A DNA stretch of 64,000 nucleotides, from assembly GCF_003362755.1 (NCBI RefSeq), contig NZ_QKRA01000010.1:48642-112641 (forward strand), given 5' to 3'. The notes under the pieces are model-generated. The model saw only the letters and a list, made by a program, of their open reading frames with translations, had not been told where the DNA came from and did no database searches. This DNA comes from Marinomonas piezotolerans (lineage in GTDB: Bacteria > Pseudomonadota > Gammaproteobacteria > Pseudomonadales > Marinomonadaceae). How positions within the stretch are numbered: the first letter of the stretch is position 1; each line of letters opens with the position of its first letter. Position numbers and translations under genes: made by a program. Shown here in pieces: positions 48,090 to 57,383 of this stretch.

Positions 48090-49130
48090 CTATGCGGGTA
48101 AATTAACCACCGCCTGTTGTGAATCTGAATCCAGCCAGACAACTCGATTACGTCCTTGATGCTTAGCTTGATACATTCGGTGATCCGCAATATCTAACAG
48201 CACTGCACCGTCTTGACTGTCTTCCAAGCCAGCAACGCCCATGCTAATAGTCACTTGCAGCGTCAGATCGTTTGAACCAAATATATGCTGACTGATATCA
48301 CGGCGAATTTTCTCTGCCTTAACAATGACGTCTTCCTTTTCTCCATCAATCAATAGACAAAATTCTTCGCCACCATGTCGGTAAACATTCGCTTCGCCAC
48401 ACATTAGCTTTAGTTCGCTGGTCAATTGTCGTAATACCGCATCACCTGTTTCGTGACCATATTCATCATTCACTTTTTTGAAGTGATCAATGTCCAGAAG
48501 AATCAATGCAAACACATCACTCGATTCAATCCGAGCGGCAAAGTCTCTTTTAAAAGCGAGACGATTTTTAACACCTGTTAATACATCCGTTAGCGCTAAT
48601 TGCTCCAAGTTCTTTTCAATACGAGTTCTGTTAATCTCGTAGACAGCTGAGATCCCCCAAATGAGTACGTAACAAAATACAAAATTAAGACGTACTGAGG
48701 ATGATCCGAGTATTGAGTCTTCAGAGATTTTAAAACTTAAAATGGAAAACAAAAGCAGCAACGACAACAGCGATATAATGAATCCAGCGCGTGTTCCAAG
48801 CGCCAGATAAGCAAGAATAGGAAGAAATAGTGGCCATACAAATATGCCATTCATAAAGGGGCGCGATACTATTGCGTAAGCGACGATGCAGACAAACAAA
48901 AGGATGTATGCGTATTGACTCCAGCGACTCTCACGACCCAAGTTGAAGCTTCGGTAAATATATAGTGAGAACAACGCCAACAATACCTCAACGACACCTA
49001 GGATCGGTGCGTTGTTGAATAACAAATTCCATGCCGCCAACAACGTTGCAATGGTGCCCAAAACGATCGTCAACCCTTGCCATACTTTGACACGAAGCTG
49101 ATCACTAGTGGTAACGGATTGGTTGCTCAT
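48090..49130 (-). CDS. Membrane diguanylate cyclase (GGDEF)
   Basis: 346 residues. The N-terminal ~175 residues contain about six membrane segments. The GGDEF domain starts at LALTDVLTGVKNRLAFKRD, with the metal motif LLDIDHFKKVNDEYGHETGD and active site YRHGGEEFCLLI (GGEEF at 253-257). The RxxD inhibitory site is not present. It should produce cyclic di-GMP. It is the third GGDEF protein in the window and resembles the one at 38153 in layout. Confidence 0.93.
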   Translation of the reverse strand: MSNQSVTTSDQLRVKVWQGLTIVLGTIATLLAAWNLLFNNAPILGVVEVLLALFSLYIYRSFNLGRESRWSQYAYILLFVCIVAYAIVSRPFMNGIFVWPLFLPILAYLALGTRAGFIISLLSLLLLFSILSFKISEDSILGSSSVRLNFVFCYVLIWGISAVYEINRTRIEKNLEQLALTDVLTGVKNRLAFKRDFAARIESSDVFALILLDIDHFKKVNDEYGHETGDAVLRQLTSELKLMCGEANVYRHGGEEFCLLIDGEKEDVIVKAEKIRRDISQHIFGSNDLTLQVTISMGVAGLEDSQDGAVLLDIADHRMYQAKHQGRNRVVWLDSDSQQAVVNLPA

Positions 49131-49289
49131 AGAAATATCCTAAGCCATTACTAGGAGAGTGTTACCGCCCTACATTTAAGTATTATCTAATGAAGATAAT
49201 ACCCTGACGCTAACATAAATCAATGTACGTGTTATCCGCTATAAAAAAACTCAATAATATGAGGCTCCAGAGCCAACATGAGAGAGTCG

Positions 49290-49874
49290 TTACAGTCTAA
49301 ATTTCATCAATAAGATGTCCTTTATTCTACGATCAATCTCTATTCCAACGGCATCAAAATCAGAGCGCTCTACTTCATATAGAAACGGTTTAATCTCACG
49401 TAACTTTTTTATCGCCTGTGGATCTTCGGTCAACAAAACCGACACATAAGAAAAAGCATCATAGTACGCAAAACCCTGCTCACGTAGTGCGTTTAAGTAC
49501 GAATCAACTGTTTGCTCACCGAACACTTGCTTCACTGCTGCAACGGCACCATATATTGCCGCCCCCTCAGACAATGCATTGGTATCTTTCGCATCGATCC
49601 CGACTGGATAAAGGCCTCGGGTCATTTCTTGTATAAGATCCGCTAACAGCATGACTTCATTGCTAAAGCTACGAGCGGGTATTTGGAGCGTGTAGTGAAA
49701 AGGCTGAGATGCGTCACCAAAATGTGGAATAGGCTTAGCAATATCCTCACTAACGGTGAAACCTTTGAATTCTGCTGACTCGGCAGGCGTCCCAAACAAA
49801 AATTCAACAGCAGGCAACCAAGCTGTACGCAACTTCTCTAATTTTTCAACTTGTGTTAATTCGGTTTGTGACAC
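49290..49874 (-). CDS. Hypothetical protein, 194 residues
   Basis: Not recognised. No signal peptide or membrane segment; likely cytosolic and mostly helical. It begins MSQTELTQVEKLEKLRTAWL and contains EVMLLADLIQEMTRGLYPVG and LREQGFAYYDAFSYVSVLL. No catalytic or metal motif stands out. It lies alone between a diguanylate cyclase and the riboswitch region, with native-looking codon use. Confidence 0.7.
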   Translation of the reverse strand: MSQTELTQVEKLEKLRTAWLPAVEFLFGTPAESAEFKGFTVSEDIAKPIPHFGDASQPFHYTLQIPARSFSNEVMLLADLIQEMTRGLYPVGIDAKDTNALSEGAAIYGAVAAVKQVFGEQTVDSYLNALREQGFAYYDAFSYVSVLLTEDPQAIKKLREIKPFLYEVERSDFDAVGIEIDRRIKDILLMKFRL

Positions 49875-50268
49875 GCTCTTGTCCTATTCTCTATTACTGT
49901 ATGCAAATGATCCGTTAGGCAAACCACATCAAATTGAGGTACTGCCCATGTATCCACTTTCGTATGTCGCCCCATCATAACGAGGTCGATAGGATTCGCA
50001 AGACCCACTCATCAGGTAAATAAAGGATCGGATAATATAGACTGATATCTTAGCTGCGATGGGAACAGTCTCGCGGATGAAGGATCATAACAGACAACGA
50101 GGTACGCAATGGAATAGTCTAGCTATTTGGCTAGGAGCTTAACCCTTCATAATAACCAAGGAACGCACACCCGATCTGCCTAGATACGACGATTTAAGCC
50201 ATTAACCCAACAAAATTAAGCCACGTTATTGATTATCAGTTTTTACCTATTTTTTCTCGATTTGTGCT
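49875..50268. other. Intergenic region upstream of the riboswitch promoter, no gene seen
   Basis: About 390 bases between the divergent 49290 gene and the ribH2 promoter. I see no reading frame of gene quality and no named RNA fold. Confidence 0.5.
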
Positions 50269-50297
50269 TTGACATGGCTTATTTGACACTTTAGAGT
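50269..50297 (+). promoter_or_regulatory. Predicted sigma-70 promoter of the FMN riboswitch / ribH2 transcript
   Basis: A perfect -35 TTGACA (50269-50274), a 17-base spacer and TAGAGT (50292-50297, four of six matches to TATAAT). Transcription would begin near 50305, about 15 bases before the first riboswitch helix. Confidence 0.6.
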
Positions 50298-50320
50298 TAG
50301 CGCATCGTTTATAACGATTT

Positions 50321-50474
50321 CGTTCTCGGGGCGGGGCGCAATTCCCCACCGGCGGTAACGAGTATCATACTCGAAGCCCGCGAGCGCTTGTGGAATCATT
50401 ACCGTGGTTCAGCAAGGTCAGCAGATCTGGTTAAATTCCAGAGCCGACGGTTATAGTCCGGATGATAGAGGACG
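50321..50474 (+). promoter_or_regulatory. FMN riboswitch (RFN element)
   Basis: The outer helix pairs CGTTCTC (50321-50327) with GAGGACG (50468-50474). Inside are the RFN hallmarks GGGGCGGGGCGCAATTCCCC, ACCGGCGGTAA, AGCCCGCGAGCG, GGTCAGCAGATCTGGT, CCAGAGCCGACGGT and ATAGTCCGGATGATAGAGGA. It binds FMN and should turn off the downstream lumazine synthase gene when flavin is plentiful. The ~97 bases to the start codon contain a short hairpin (AATCACA/TGTGATT, 50500-50520) but no T-run terminator, so control at translation start is more likely. Confidence 0.96.
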
Positions 50475-50571
50475 CGTAGACAAGTCACACCCTATGTATA
50501 ATCACACTAAACTTGTGATTGTGCTTGCCTGCCGTTCGCCCTGATTCAAGCATTATTTGTGGAAGATACAT

Positions 50572-51057
50572 ATGAATCAGAGCTCAACGAATTCTCAAAC
50601 ATTTGATCCGTCAACTAAGCGGATCGCATTCATCCATGCCTCATGGCACAGCGATATTGTTTTACAGTGTTGGGAAGGATTTAAAGAAACCTTAGTAACA
50701 CGCGGCTACAACGAAGATAATTTGGAATTGATTGCCGTGCCGGGTGCTTATGAAATTCCATTGCAAGCGAAGTTGCTCGCTAAGACTGGGCAGTATCACG
50801 CGATCGCAGCTAGCGGGCTAGTAGTAGACGGCGGGATATACCGACATGATTTCGTCGCTCAAGCGGTATGTAATGGATTAATGCAAGTACAGTTAGAAAC
50901 AGAAGTACCCGTGTTAACCGCAGTCCTTACCCCACACAACTTCCATGAACACGATGAGCACTCTAGCTACTTTAAACGCCATTTCGTTAAAAAAGGCCAA
51001 GAGCTTGCTGAAGCGGCTAACCGTACTATGTTACTAACAGAAGTGGCTAAATCTTAG
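50572..51057 (+). CDS. ribH2: 6,7-dimethyl-8-ribityllumazine synthase, type II
   Basis: 161 residues. Joins 5-amino-6-ribitylamino-uracil with dihydroxybutanone phosphate, the penultimate riboflavin step. The sequence is of the RibH2 kind (Brucella, Mesorhizobium) rather than the usual RibH: RIAFIHASWHSDIV, VPGAYEIPLQAKLLA, VDGGIYRHDFVAQAV and TPHNFHEHDEHSSYF. Type II enzymes form decamers. The usual ribE/ribBA/nusB neighbours are absent, so this is likely an extra copy induced when FMN is low. The ATG at 50572 follows GGAAG; the frame opens 15 bases earlier. Confidence 0.94.
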   Translation: MNQSSTNSQTFDPSTKRIAFIHASWHSDIVLQCWEGFKETLVTRGYNEDNLELIAVPGAYEIPLQAKLLAKTGQYHAIAASGLVVDGGIYRHDFVAQAVCNGLMQVQLETEVPVLTAVLTPHNFHEHDEHSSYFKRHFVKKGQELAEAANRTMLLTEVAKS

Positions 51058-51085
51058 ACCCCAAACCAAATAACATAACACTTAC

Positions 51086-51113
51086 AAAAAGAGCTTCATT
51101 TGAAGCTCTTTTT
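51086..51113. terminator. Bidirectional terminator after ribH2
   Basis: Stem AAAAAGAGCTTCA/TGAAGCTCTTTTT between converging genes. Confidence 0.92.
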
Positions 51114-51129
51114 GATCTACTTGACTCAT

Positions 51130-51753
51130 TTACCAAACCCAATTTATTCCCATCGCAACGCCACTACTCAGATTTCGAGACTCCAAATCATTAGTTAGCA
51201 TCGATTCATGGTAATAATAGGTGTTTAGACCTAAATTTGGCAGCAAACGGACGTCAATGCCTGTGTCAAAACCAACTTCTGTCAATATATCTGGATCCCA
51301 ATCAATCGATAAGAAAGTAGGTCGCAACGCCAATCCAAGGTACCACGTAACACGATTAATCACAGGTAAGTAGACTGTTGCTTTCGCACTCAACCCAGTT
51401 CGCTGGTAGTCTTGAACTTTGGTGTGGCTCAACCCTAACGTCATATCGGCCCCCACTTCTTCGTCATCAGCGCCTTGTATGCTAAATCCTCGTATACCCA
51501 ACGTCTGAATTGTCGCATTGGACTGCCCATAACTCTCAGATGTATTCTTAAACTCAGTTTGCGAGAAATACAATCCGCCAAAACCTGGGCGATTATTGTC
51601 TGGCTTGATACCAAGTCCCACACCAAACTTAGAAACATCAGGTCCTCTTGACAGCTCTAGGAATGTAGCAGTTCCGTTGTTTTCAACATGTGTCGTAGCT
51701 GCTTGTGCTGCCATCGCAAGCATGCCCACCCCAATTATCGCCAGCTGCTTCAT
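51130..51753 (-). CDS. Outer-membrane beta-barrel protein, possibly YfaZ-like
   Basis: 207 residues. Signal peptide MKQLAIIGVGMLAMAAQA, then alternating polar/apolar strands and a C-terminal aromatic (INWVW), all consistent with a small outer-membrane barrel. The pattern FLELSRGPDVSKFGVGLGIK and the closing SGVAMGINWVW resemble YfaZ-type proteins, but the match is weak. The ATG at 51753 is preferred because GGGAG sits seven bases before it; a GTG six bases upstream is badly spaced. Function unknown. Confidence 0.75.
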   Translation of the reverse strand: MKQLAIIGVGMLAMAAQAATTHVENNGTATFLELSRGPDVSKFGVGLGIKPDNNRPGFGGLYFSQTEFKNTSESYGQSNATIQTLGIRGFSIQGADDEEVGADMTLGLSHTKVQDYQRTGLSAKATVYLPVINRVTWYLGLALRPTFLSIDWDPDILTEVGFDTGIDVRLLPNLGLNTYYYHESMLTNDLESRNLSSGVAMGINWVW

Positions 51754-51842
51754 TATCACGCTCCCATATCCATGAGGGCCATAATATACATCAACTCGAG
51801 AGTTCGTCCATGTACTCTCTATTCATGTGCGTCTGTGTGTTG

Positions 51843-54044
51843 TTAGCCCGTTTTGCCAACGTAAACTTCCGGCTTCTGAGCCTTTTTGTATTCTAAGCGT
51901 CGAGCATGTAATAACGGCTCTGTATATCCATTAGGCTGCTCTTTGCCCTTGAAGACTAGGTCGCAGGCAGCTTTAAAAGCGATACCATTAAAATTGGGAG
52001 CCATTGGTAGGTAATGTGCGTCATGCGCATTCTGTTGATCAACAATCACTGCCATTTTCTTCATCGAAGCCATCACTTGCTCCGAATCACAGATGCCATG
52101 TTCCAACCAATTAGCAATATGTTGTGACGAAATACGTAACGTCGCACGATCTTCCATCAGTCCAACATTATGAATATCTGGCACCTTGGAACAACCCACT
52201 CCTTGGTCAATCCAGCGTACAACGTATCCTAAAATTCCTTGGGCGTTATTGTCTAACTCAAACTGAATCTGCTCCGCAGATAAACTACTTGAATCCTCCA
52301 ATAATGGAATCGATAAAATATCATCTAGGCTTGCTCGCGCTCGGTTGGCCAATTCACACTGGCGTTGACGTACATTGATAGTGTGATAATGAGTTGCATG
52401 CAAAGTAGCGCCATTTGGAGAAGGCACCCAAGCGGTGCTTGCTCCCGCCATCGGGTGACCAATCTTTTGCTTTAGCATATCTGCCATTTCATCTGGCATT
52501 GCCCACATCCCTTTACCGATCTGGGCTTTCCCAGGCAGTCCACATTCAATGCCTATATCAACATTCCAGTCCTCGTACGCTTTGATCCAAGCTTCTTGCT
52601 TCATCGCTGTTTTTGGCACGAACGGCCCAGCGAGCATGGACGTATGGATTTCATCACCAGTTCGATCAAGGAAGCCTGTATTGATAAACACCACACGCTC
52701 TTGAGCTTGTCGAATACATTCTTTTAAATTAACTGTAGTACGACGCTCTTCATCCATAATGCCAACTTTAAGAGTGTTACGCTCCAGCCCTAATGCTTGC
52801 TCTATACGACCAAACAACTCCACCGTAAAGGCGACCTCTTCTGGACCATGCATTTTAGGTTTTACGATATTAATACTCCCTGCACGGCTGTTGCGTCGTT
52901 GCGTATTACCTTGTAAATCATGCATGGCGGCAAATACCGTAATCATCCCATCCATAATGCCTTCGGGTACTTCATTCCCTTTGGCATCTAAAATGGCAGG
53001 GTTTGTCATCAAATGCCCAACGTTACGGATAAACAGCAAACTACGACCATGTAAAGTGAAGCTTTTACCTAATTTATCTAGGTAGGTTCGATCAGGATTC
53101 ATGGTACGTGTAACACGCTTCCCTGCTTTTTCAAACGACTCTTCCAGTGTCCCCTGCATTAAGCCTAACCAGTTCTCATAGACCTCTACTTTGTCCTCTG
53201 CATCCACCGCTGCAATGGAGTCTTCACAATCCATAATCGTTGAAACGGCCGCTTCAACCAAAATATCTTGTACGCCAGCTTCGTCATGCTGTCCTATGAA
53301 ACCCTTTGCATCCAATTGTATTTCTAGATGCAGTTCATTGTTTTTTAGCAATATTGCTGTCGGTGCATCAGGTTCGCCTTGATAACCAACACACTTGGGT
53401 GTGTCTTGTAGTTGAACGACCTCATCATTTGTTAACGTTACTGCCAGTTGACCATCGACGATTTGATAATGCTTTGCTTCGGCGTGGGAGCCCGAAACCA
53501 AAGGGGCGGCCTGATCTAGTAACTGACGACCAAAGGCTATAACTCGATTCCCTCGCACAGGGTTGTAACTCCCTGAACGCTCTGCGCCTTCCGCTTCAGA
53601 GATAGCATCAGTGCCATACAAAGCATCATATAAGCTCCCCCAACGCGCATTAACAGCGTTCAGAGCAAATCGCGCATTTTTCACTGGTACGACGAGTTGT
53701 GGTCCGGCTTGTAAGGCAATCTCTTCGTCAACATTCTCAGTCGATACTTTAAAAGAGCCACCCTCCGGCAATAAGTACCCTATTTCGCGCAAAAAATGCT
53801 GATAAGCCTGGGGATCATGTGCCTGATTTTTGCGAGCTCGATGATAGTCATCGATTTGCTGCTGCATCTCATCACGCTTAGCAAGCAAAGCAGCATTAAC
53901 GGGAGCCATATCATTGATGATTTCTTCAAAGTGATGCCAGAACATCTTCGGATCGATACCGGTACCGGGAGCGATGCGCTCATTTACTAAGTTAAAAAGA
54001 CTTACTGAGATCTGAAGTCCGCCTTGCTGAATTCGTTCTGTCAT
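51843..54044 (-). CDS. glcB: Malate synthase G
   Basis: 733 residues (E. coli GlcB 723). Condenses glyoxylate with acetyl-CoA to malate, completing the glyoxylate shunt. Recognisable blocks are [70 protein letters not shown] and a C-terminal [20 protein letters not shown]. The ATG at 54044 follows AAGGAAAGAG and matches the family start MTERIQ; the frame extends 90 bases further upstream. Divergent from isocitrate lyase across a 367-base region, so the two shunt genes may share control. Confidence 0.97.
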   Translation of the reverse strand: MTERIQQGGLQISVSLFNLVNERIAPGTGIDPKMFWHHFEEIINDMAPVNAALLAKRDEMQQQIDDYHRARKNQAHDPQAYQHFLREIGYLLPEGGSFKVSTENVDEEIALQAGPQLVVPVKNARFALNAVNARWGSLYDALYGTDAISEAEGAERSGSYNPVRGNRVIAFGRQLLDQAAPLVSGSHAEAKHYQIVDGQLAVTLTNDEVVQLQDTPKCVGYQGEPDAPTAILLKNNELHLEIQLDAKGFIGQHDEAGVQDILVEAAVSTIMDCEDSIAAVDAEDKVEVYENWLGLMQGTLEESFEKAGKRVTRTMNPDRTYLDKLGKSFTLHGRSLLFIRNVGHLMTNPAILDAKGNEVPEGIMDGMITVFAAMHDLQGNTQRRNSRAGSINIVKPKMHGPEEVAFTVELFGRIEQALGLERNTLKVGIMDEERRTTVNLKECIRQAQERVVFINTGFLDRTGDEIHTSMLAGPFVPKTAMKQEAWIKAYEDWNVDIGIECGLPGKAQIGKGMWAMPDEMADMLKQKIGHPMAGASTAWVPSPNGATLHATHYHTINVRQRQCELANRARASLDDILSIPLLEDSSSLSAEQIQFELDNNAQGILGYVVRWIDQGVGCSKVPDIHNVGLMEDRATLRISSQHIANWLEHGICDSEQVMASMKKMAVIVDQQNAHDAHYLPMAPNFNGIAFKAACDLVFKGKEQPNGYTEPLLHARRLEYKKAQKPEVYVGKTG

Positions 54045-54411
54045 AGCTCTTTCCTTTTCTGTCATGGATACCGACGAAGTACCCGTATATTTATTATTAG
54101 CGATGCCATTGAAATAGGCAGAAATCACATACAAGAAACATTCATATCGTGAATAAATGAAATAAGATTAATATGTCATAAATTTTAAAGCATCTAAGAT
54201 ATCAATGATTTTATGCCAATTTTCTTCAAATTATGAATATTTAATCACTATGAACGGATTCCACACAAAAATCACATTCATAAAAAATATGATTAAGATA
54301 ACAAATATAGATTAGACGAATCAAAACTCTCAACACAGACTGTAAGAGCAAACAATAACTACTCAACCGCTAGCAAGCGTGAAGCACGGGTACCACCAAG
54401 AGGAAAATGCC
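54045..54411. other. AT-rich divergent promoter region between glcB and aceA
   Basis: 367 bases, very AT-rich (notably 54110-54320), with no gene. It must contain promoters for both glyoxylate-shunt genes. I cannot identify a specific operator for a regulator such as IclR or a global factor by eye. Confidence 0.5.
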
Positions 54412-56007
54412 ATGTCTAATTACAACAACGATATCGACGCAACTGCTACTCTAATCGCTCAACATGGAGCACCTTGGGCAGCAATTAATCCTGAGTATGC
54501 TGCTCGAATGAGAGCACAAAATCGTTTTCAAACAGGATTGGATATTGCTCGATACACGGCAAAAATCATGCGTGCAGATATGGAACGCTACGATCAAGAT
54601 CCAACTCAATACACACAATCGTTGGGGTGCTGGCACGGTTTTATCGGCCAACAAAAAATGATTTCTATCAAAAAGCACTTCAACTCAACAGACCGTCGCT
54701 ACTTATATCTGTCTGGCTGGATGATTGCAGCACTTCGCTCTGAGTTTGGTCCACTCCCCGACCAATCAATGCATGAGAAAACCTCGGTGCCAAGTTTAAT
54801 CGAAGAGCTTTACACCTTCTTAAGACAAGCCGACGCTCGGGAAATGGGAGGCCTCTTCCGACAACTGGATGAAGCAAACAAAGCTGGGGATGAAGTCAAA
54901 GCAGCGTCTGTTCAAAAGCAACTAGATGAATACCAAACACACATTGTCCCAATCATTGCAGATATTGATGCGGGGTTTGGTAACGAAGAAGCTACTTATC
55001 TGCTCGCTAAAAAAATGATTGAAGCAGGAGCATGTTGTATCCAGATTGAAAACCAAGTGTCCGATGAAAAACAATGCGGTCACCAAGACGGTAAAGTAAC
55101 GGTTCCTCATGAGGATTTCTTAGCCAAAATTCGCGCTGTTCGCTACGCCTTCCTAGAGCTTGGTGTAGATGACGGCGTAATCGTAGCGCGTACCGACTCC
55201 CTGGGAGCTGGATTAACAAAACAAATTGCGGTTTCTAAGACAGCTAATGACCTCGGGGCTCAGTACAACGCGTTTTTAGATGTTGAAGAAATTGATCTTA
55301 GCAATGCGAAAGACAGTGATGTATTGATGGTACGCGATGGCAAATTGGTGCGACCTAAGCGTTTAGCGAGTAACTTATTCCAATTCCGTAAAGGGTCTGG
55401 AGAAGATCGTGTCGTACTTGACTGCATCACATCACTCCAAAATGGCGCTGACTTACTCTGGATTGAAACGGAAAAACCACATGTAGGCCAGATCAAAGGT
55501 ATGGTAGATCGCATCCGCGAAGCGGTACCGAACGCTAAGCTGGTTTACAACAACTCACCATCTTTCAACTGGACGCTAAGCTTTCGTCAGCAAGTTTTCG
55601 ATGCATGGGAAGCAGAAGGCCGTAACATGTCCACATATGACCGCGCACAACTTATGAGCGTTGAATACGACAACAGTGAACTGGCAAAAGAGGCTGATAA
55701 CCGTATACGCAATTTCCAAGCTGATGCTGCTCGCGATGCAGGAATATTCCATCACCTCATCACGCTACCGACCTACCATACGGCCGCTTTGTCTACCGAT
55801 AATCTGGCTAAAGAATACTTCGGTTCGGAAGGGATGCTTGGTTACGTCAAGAACGTTCAAAGAGAAGAAATCCGTCAAACCATTGCCTGTGTAAAACACC
55901 AAAACATGGCTGGATCCGATATGGGAGACGACCATAAAGAGTACTTCTCTGGGGAGGCCGCCTTGAAGGCTTCCGGCAAAGACAACACCATGCATCAGTT
56001 TGGCTAA
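54412..56007 (+). CDS. aceA: Isocitrate lyase (long Pseudomonas-type)
   Basis: 531 residues, the same length as Pseudomonas aeruginosa isocitrate lyase and ~100 longer than E. coli AceA. Cleaves isocitrate to succinate and glyoxylate. The catalytic cysteine is Cys222 in DEKQCGHQDGKVT, matching the Pseudomonas numbering. IIADIDAGFGNEEATYLLAK and VIVARTDSLGAGL are metal and substrate motifs. The ATG at 54412 is chosen by family length and an AGAGGAAAA site; the frame opens 33 bases earlier. Partner of the divergent glcB. Confidence 0.97.
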   Translation: MSNYNNDIDATATLIAQHGAPWAAINPEYAARMRAQNRFQTGLDIARYTAKIMRADMERYDQDPTQYTQSLGCWHGFIGQQKMISIKKHFNSTDRRYLYLSGWMIAALRSEFGPLPDQSMHEKTSVPSLIEELYTFLRQADAREMGGLFRQLDEANKAGDEVKAASVQKQLDEYQTHIVPIIADIDAGFGNEEATYLLAKKMIEAGACCIQIENQVSDEKQCGHQDGKVTVPHEDFLAKIRAVRYAFLELGVDDGVIVARTDSLGAGLTKQIAVSKTANDLGAQYNAFLDVEEIDLSNAKDSDVLMVRDGKLVRPKRLASNLFQFRKGSGEDRVVLDCITSLQNGADLLWIETEKPHVGQIKGMVDRIREAVPNAKLVYNNSPSFNWTLSFRQQVFDAWEAEGRNMSTYDRAQLMSVEYDNSELAKEADNRIRNFQADAARDAGIFHHLITLPTYHTAALSTDNLAKEYFGSEGMLGYVKNVQREEIRQTIACVKHQNMAGSDMGDDHKEYFSGEAALKASGKDNTMHQFG

Positions 56008-56057
56008 GGAGCAAAAGACATTTAGATACACTTTACAAAATTCATTTACCCCGCGTT

Positions 56058-56081
56058 GGGCCGCTTCGGCGGCCCTTTTTT
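56058..56081 (+). terminator. Terminator of aceA
   Basis: GGGCCGC, TTCG tetraloop, GCGGCCC, then six T. A textbook intrinsic terminator. Confidence 0.95.
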
Positions 56082-56233
56082 CGGATGAACTATTTGACGT
56101 CTAATCGATACGCATTACACTAAATCTTCGAGCTGTCATATGCTGGTCACTATGAATACGCCAGAATGGTACAAGGAACTTATTACGATAATAGACAACC
56201 AAGTTTATTCTAGATAACACAGGGGCAACAAAC

Positions 56234-56779
56234 ATGGCGGATATATACGATATCTCGGTAATGGACATTGACGGTAACCAGACAACGTTGGAACCTTTTT
56301 GTGACAAAGTTTTAATGGTTGTAAATGTCGCATCAAAGTGTGGGTTGACGCCACAATATGAGGGACTGCAAGACCTCTATGAACACACTAAAGATTTAGG
56401 TTTTGAGATATTAGCGTTTCCTGCGAATGATTTTGCAGGTCAAGAACCCGGTACAGACGAGGAAATCAAGTCATTTTGCTCAACAGAGTACAACGTCACT
56501 TTCCCTATGTTTAGTAAAATACAGGTAACTGGGCCTGACAAGCACCCGCTTTATCATTATCTAACCGAGCAAGCACCAGTCGCGGTAAACCGCGAAGAAA
56601 TGGAAGACAATCTTAAAAAGCATGACGTGATACCAACCGATGCGCCCGAAGTGGTCTGGAACTTTGAAAAATTTATTATTAGCCGCTCAGGCCAAGTCAT
56701 TGGGCGCTTTGCTCCACACACACCACTGGATGACAAAAATTTAGTGAGCAGTATTCGTGTGGCGTTGGCCAATGGCTAA
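56234..56779 (+). CDS. Glutathione peroxidase family protein (cysteine type)
   Basis: 181 residues. The peroxidatic cysteine is Cys36 in NVASKCGLTPQYEGL, with Gln70 in FPANDFAGQEPGT and the tryptophan in VVWNFEKFII completing the catalytic set. The active residue is encoded by TGT, so it is a cysteine enzyme like E. coli BtuE, probably using thioredoxin or glutathione to reduce hydroperoxides. No signal peptide. It is about 30 residues longer in the middle than minimal bacterial forms (EMEDNLKKHDVIPTDAPE). Confidence 0.93.
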   Translation: MADIYDISVMDIDGNQTTLEPFCDKVLMVVNVASKCGLTPQYEGLQDLYEHTKDLGFEILAFPANDFAGQEPGTDEEIKSFCSTEYNVTFPMFSKIQVTGPDKHPLYHYLTEQAPVAVNREEMEDNLKKHDVIPTDAPEVVWNFEKFIISRSGQVIGRFAPHTPLDDKNLVSSIRVALANG

Positions 56780-56822
56780 TAAATAAACTTATCGTTTGAG
56801 CATCTCATTCTTCGAGGTGCTC

Positions 56823-57227
56823 TCATGATGTTTCATCATTTTTGCCATACAACGCCTGATGATCAAATCTAAGCTCTAGGTTGGTGCGCTTTGCTTTCGT
56901 TAGACCTTTAACAACCAACGCGTAAGAATGATCGACCATGCGCCTAAGCTCTCCTTCAGGCAATGACCCATCCAATATAACGGTGTTCCAATGCTTTTTA
57001 TTCATATGGTACCCAGGCTGAACACAATCGAAGATATCTCTTAACTCCTGAGCGTGAAACGGATCGCACTTTAAATTCACTCGTGCGACACCTTCTTTTT
57101 CGGTGAACAAAGCAAACATTTTTCCATGAACTTTTAACACCAAAACTTGGTCATCAAACGGATAGTCTTCTAGCGCATCTGGCTTCTGTTTCAAATAAGC
57201 TAAAAGTGTACTCTTGGTATCTGTCAC
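56823..57227 (-). CDS. MmcQ/YjbR family protein
   Basis: 134 residues. The sequence KHWNTVILDGSLPEGELRRM and DHSYALVVKGLTK is the C-terminal signature of the MmcQ/YjbR fold, and KMFALFTEKEGVARVNLKCD marks the N-terminal half. Members adopt a CyaY-like fold and are often called DNA-binding, with no settled function. It has a well-placed AGGGGAG site and stands alone. Confidence 0.9.
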   Translation of the reverse strand: MTDTKSTLLAYLKQKPDALEDYPFDDQVLVLKVHGKMFALFTEKEGVARVNLKCDPFHAQELRDIFDCVQPGYHMNKKHWNTVILDGSLPEGELRRMVDHSYALVVKGLTKAKRTNLELRFDHQALYGKNDETS

Positions 57228-57383
57228 TCCCCTCTCCTTTTCAAGCTATTCGCTTTCTTCAAAATCCGGTCACTAATCAGTAAAACATAGAGCTAGATCA
57301 ATACATCACATCGCCCAACCACCATACACTCAAAAATACTATGAATGCACCACACAGTCCCTACGCGAACTAAGAGCCAAGTC

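Noticed and set aside
56339..56341. Possible selenocysteine in the glutathione peroxidase
   Set aside because: The peroxidatic residue is encoded by TGT, an ordinary cysteine codon; there is no in-frame TGA.
56797..56822. Hairpin between the glutathione peroxidase and YjbR genes
   Set aside because: The stem GAGCATCTC/GAGGTGCTC includes a G-T pair and lacks a T run on either strand, so I do not call it a terminator.
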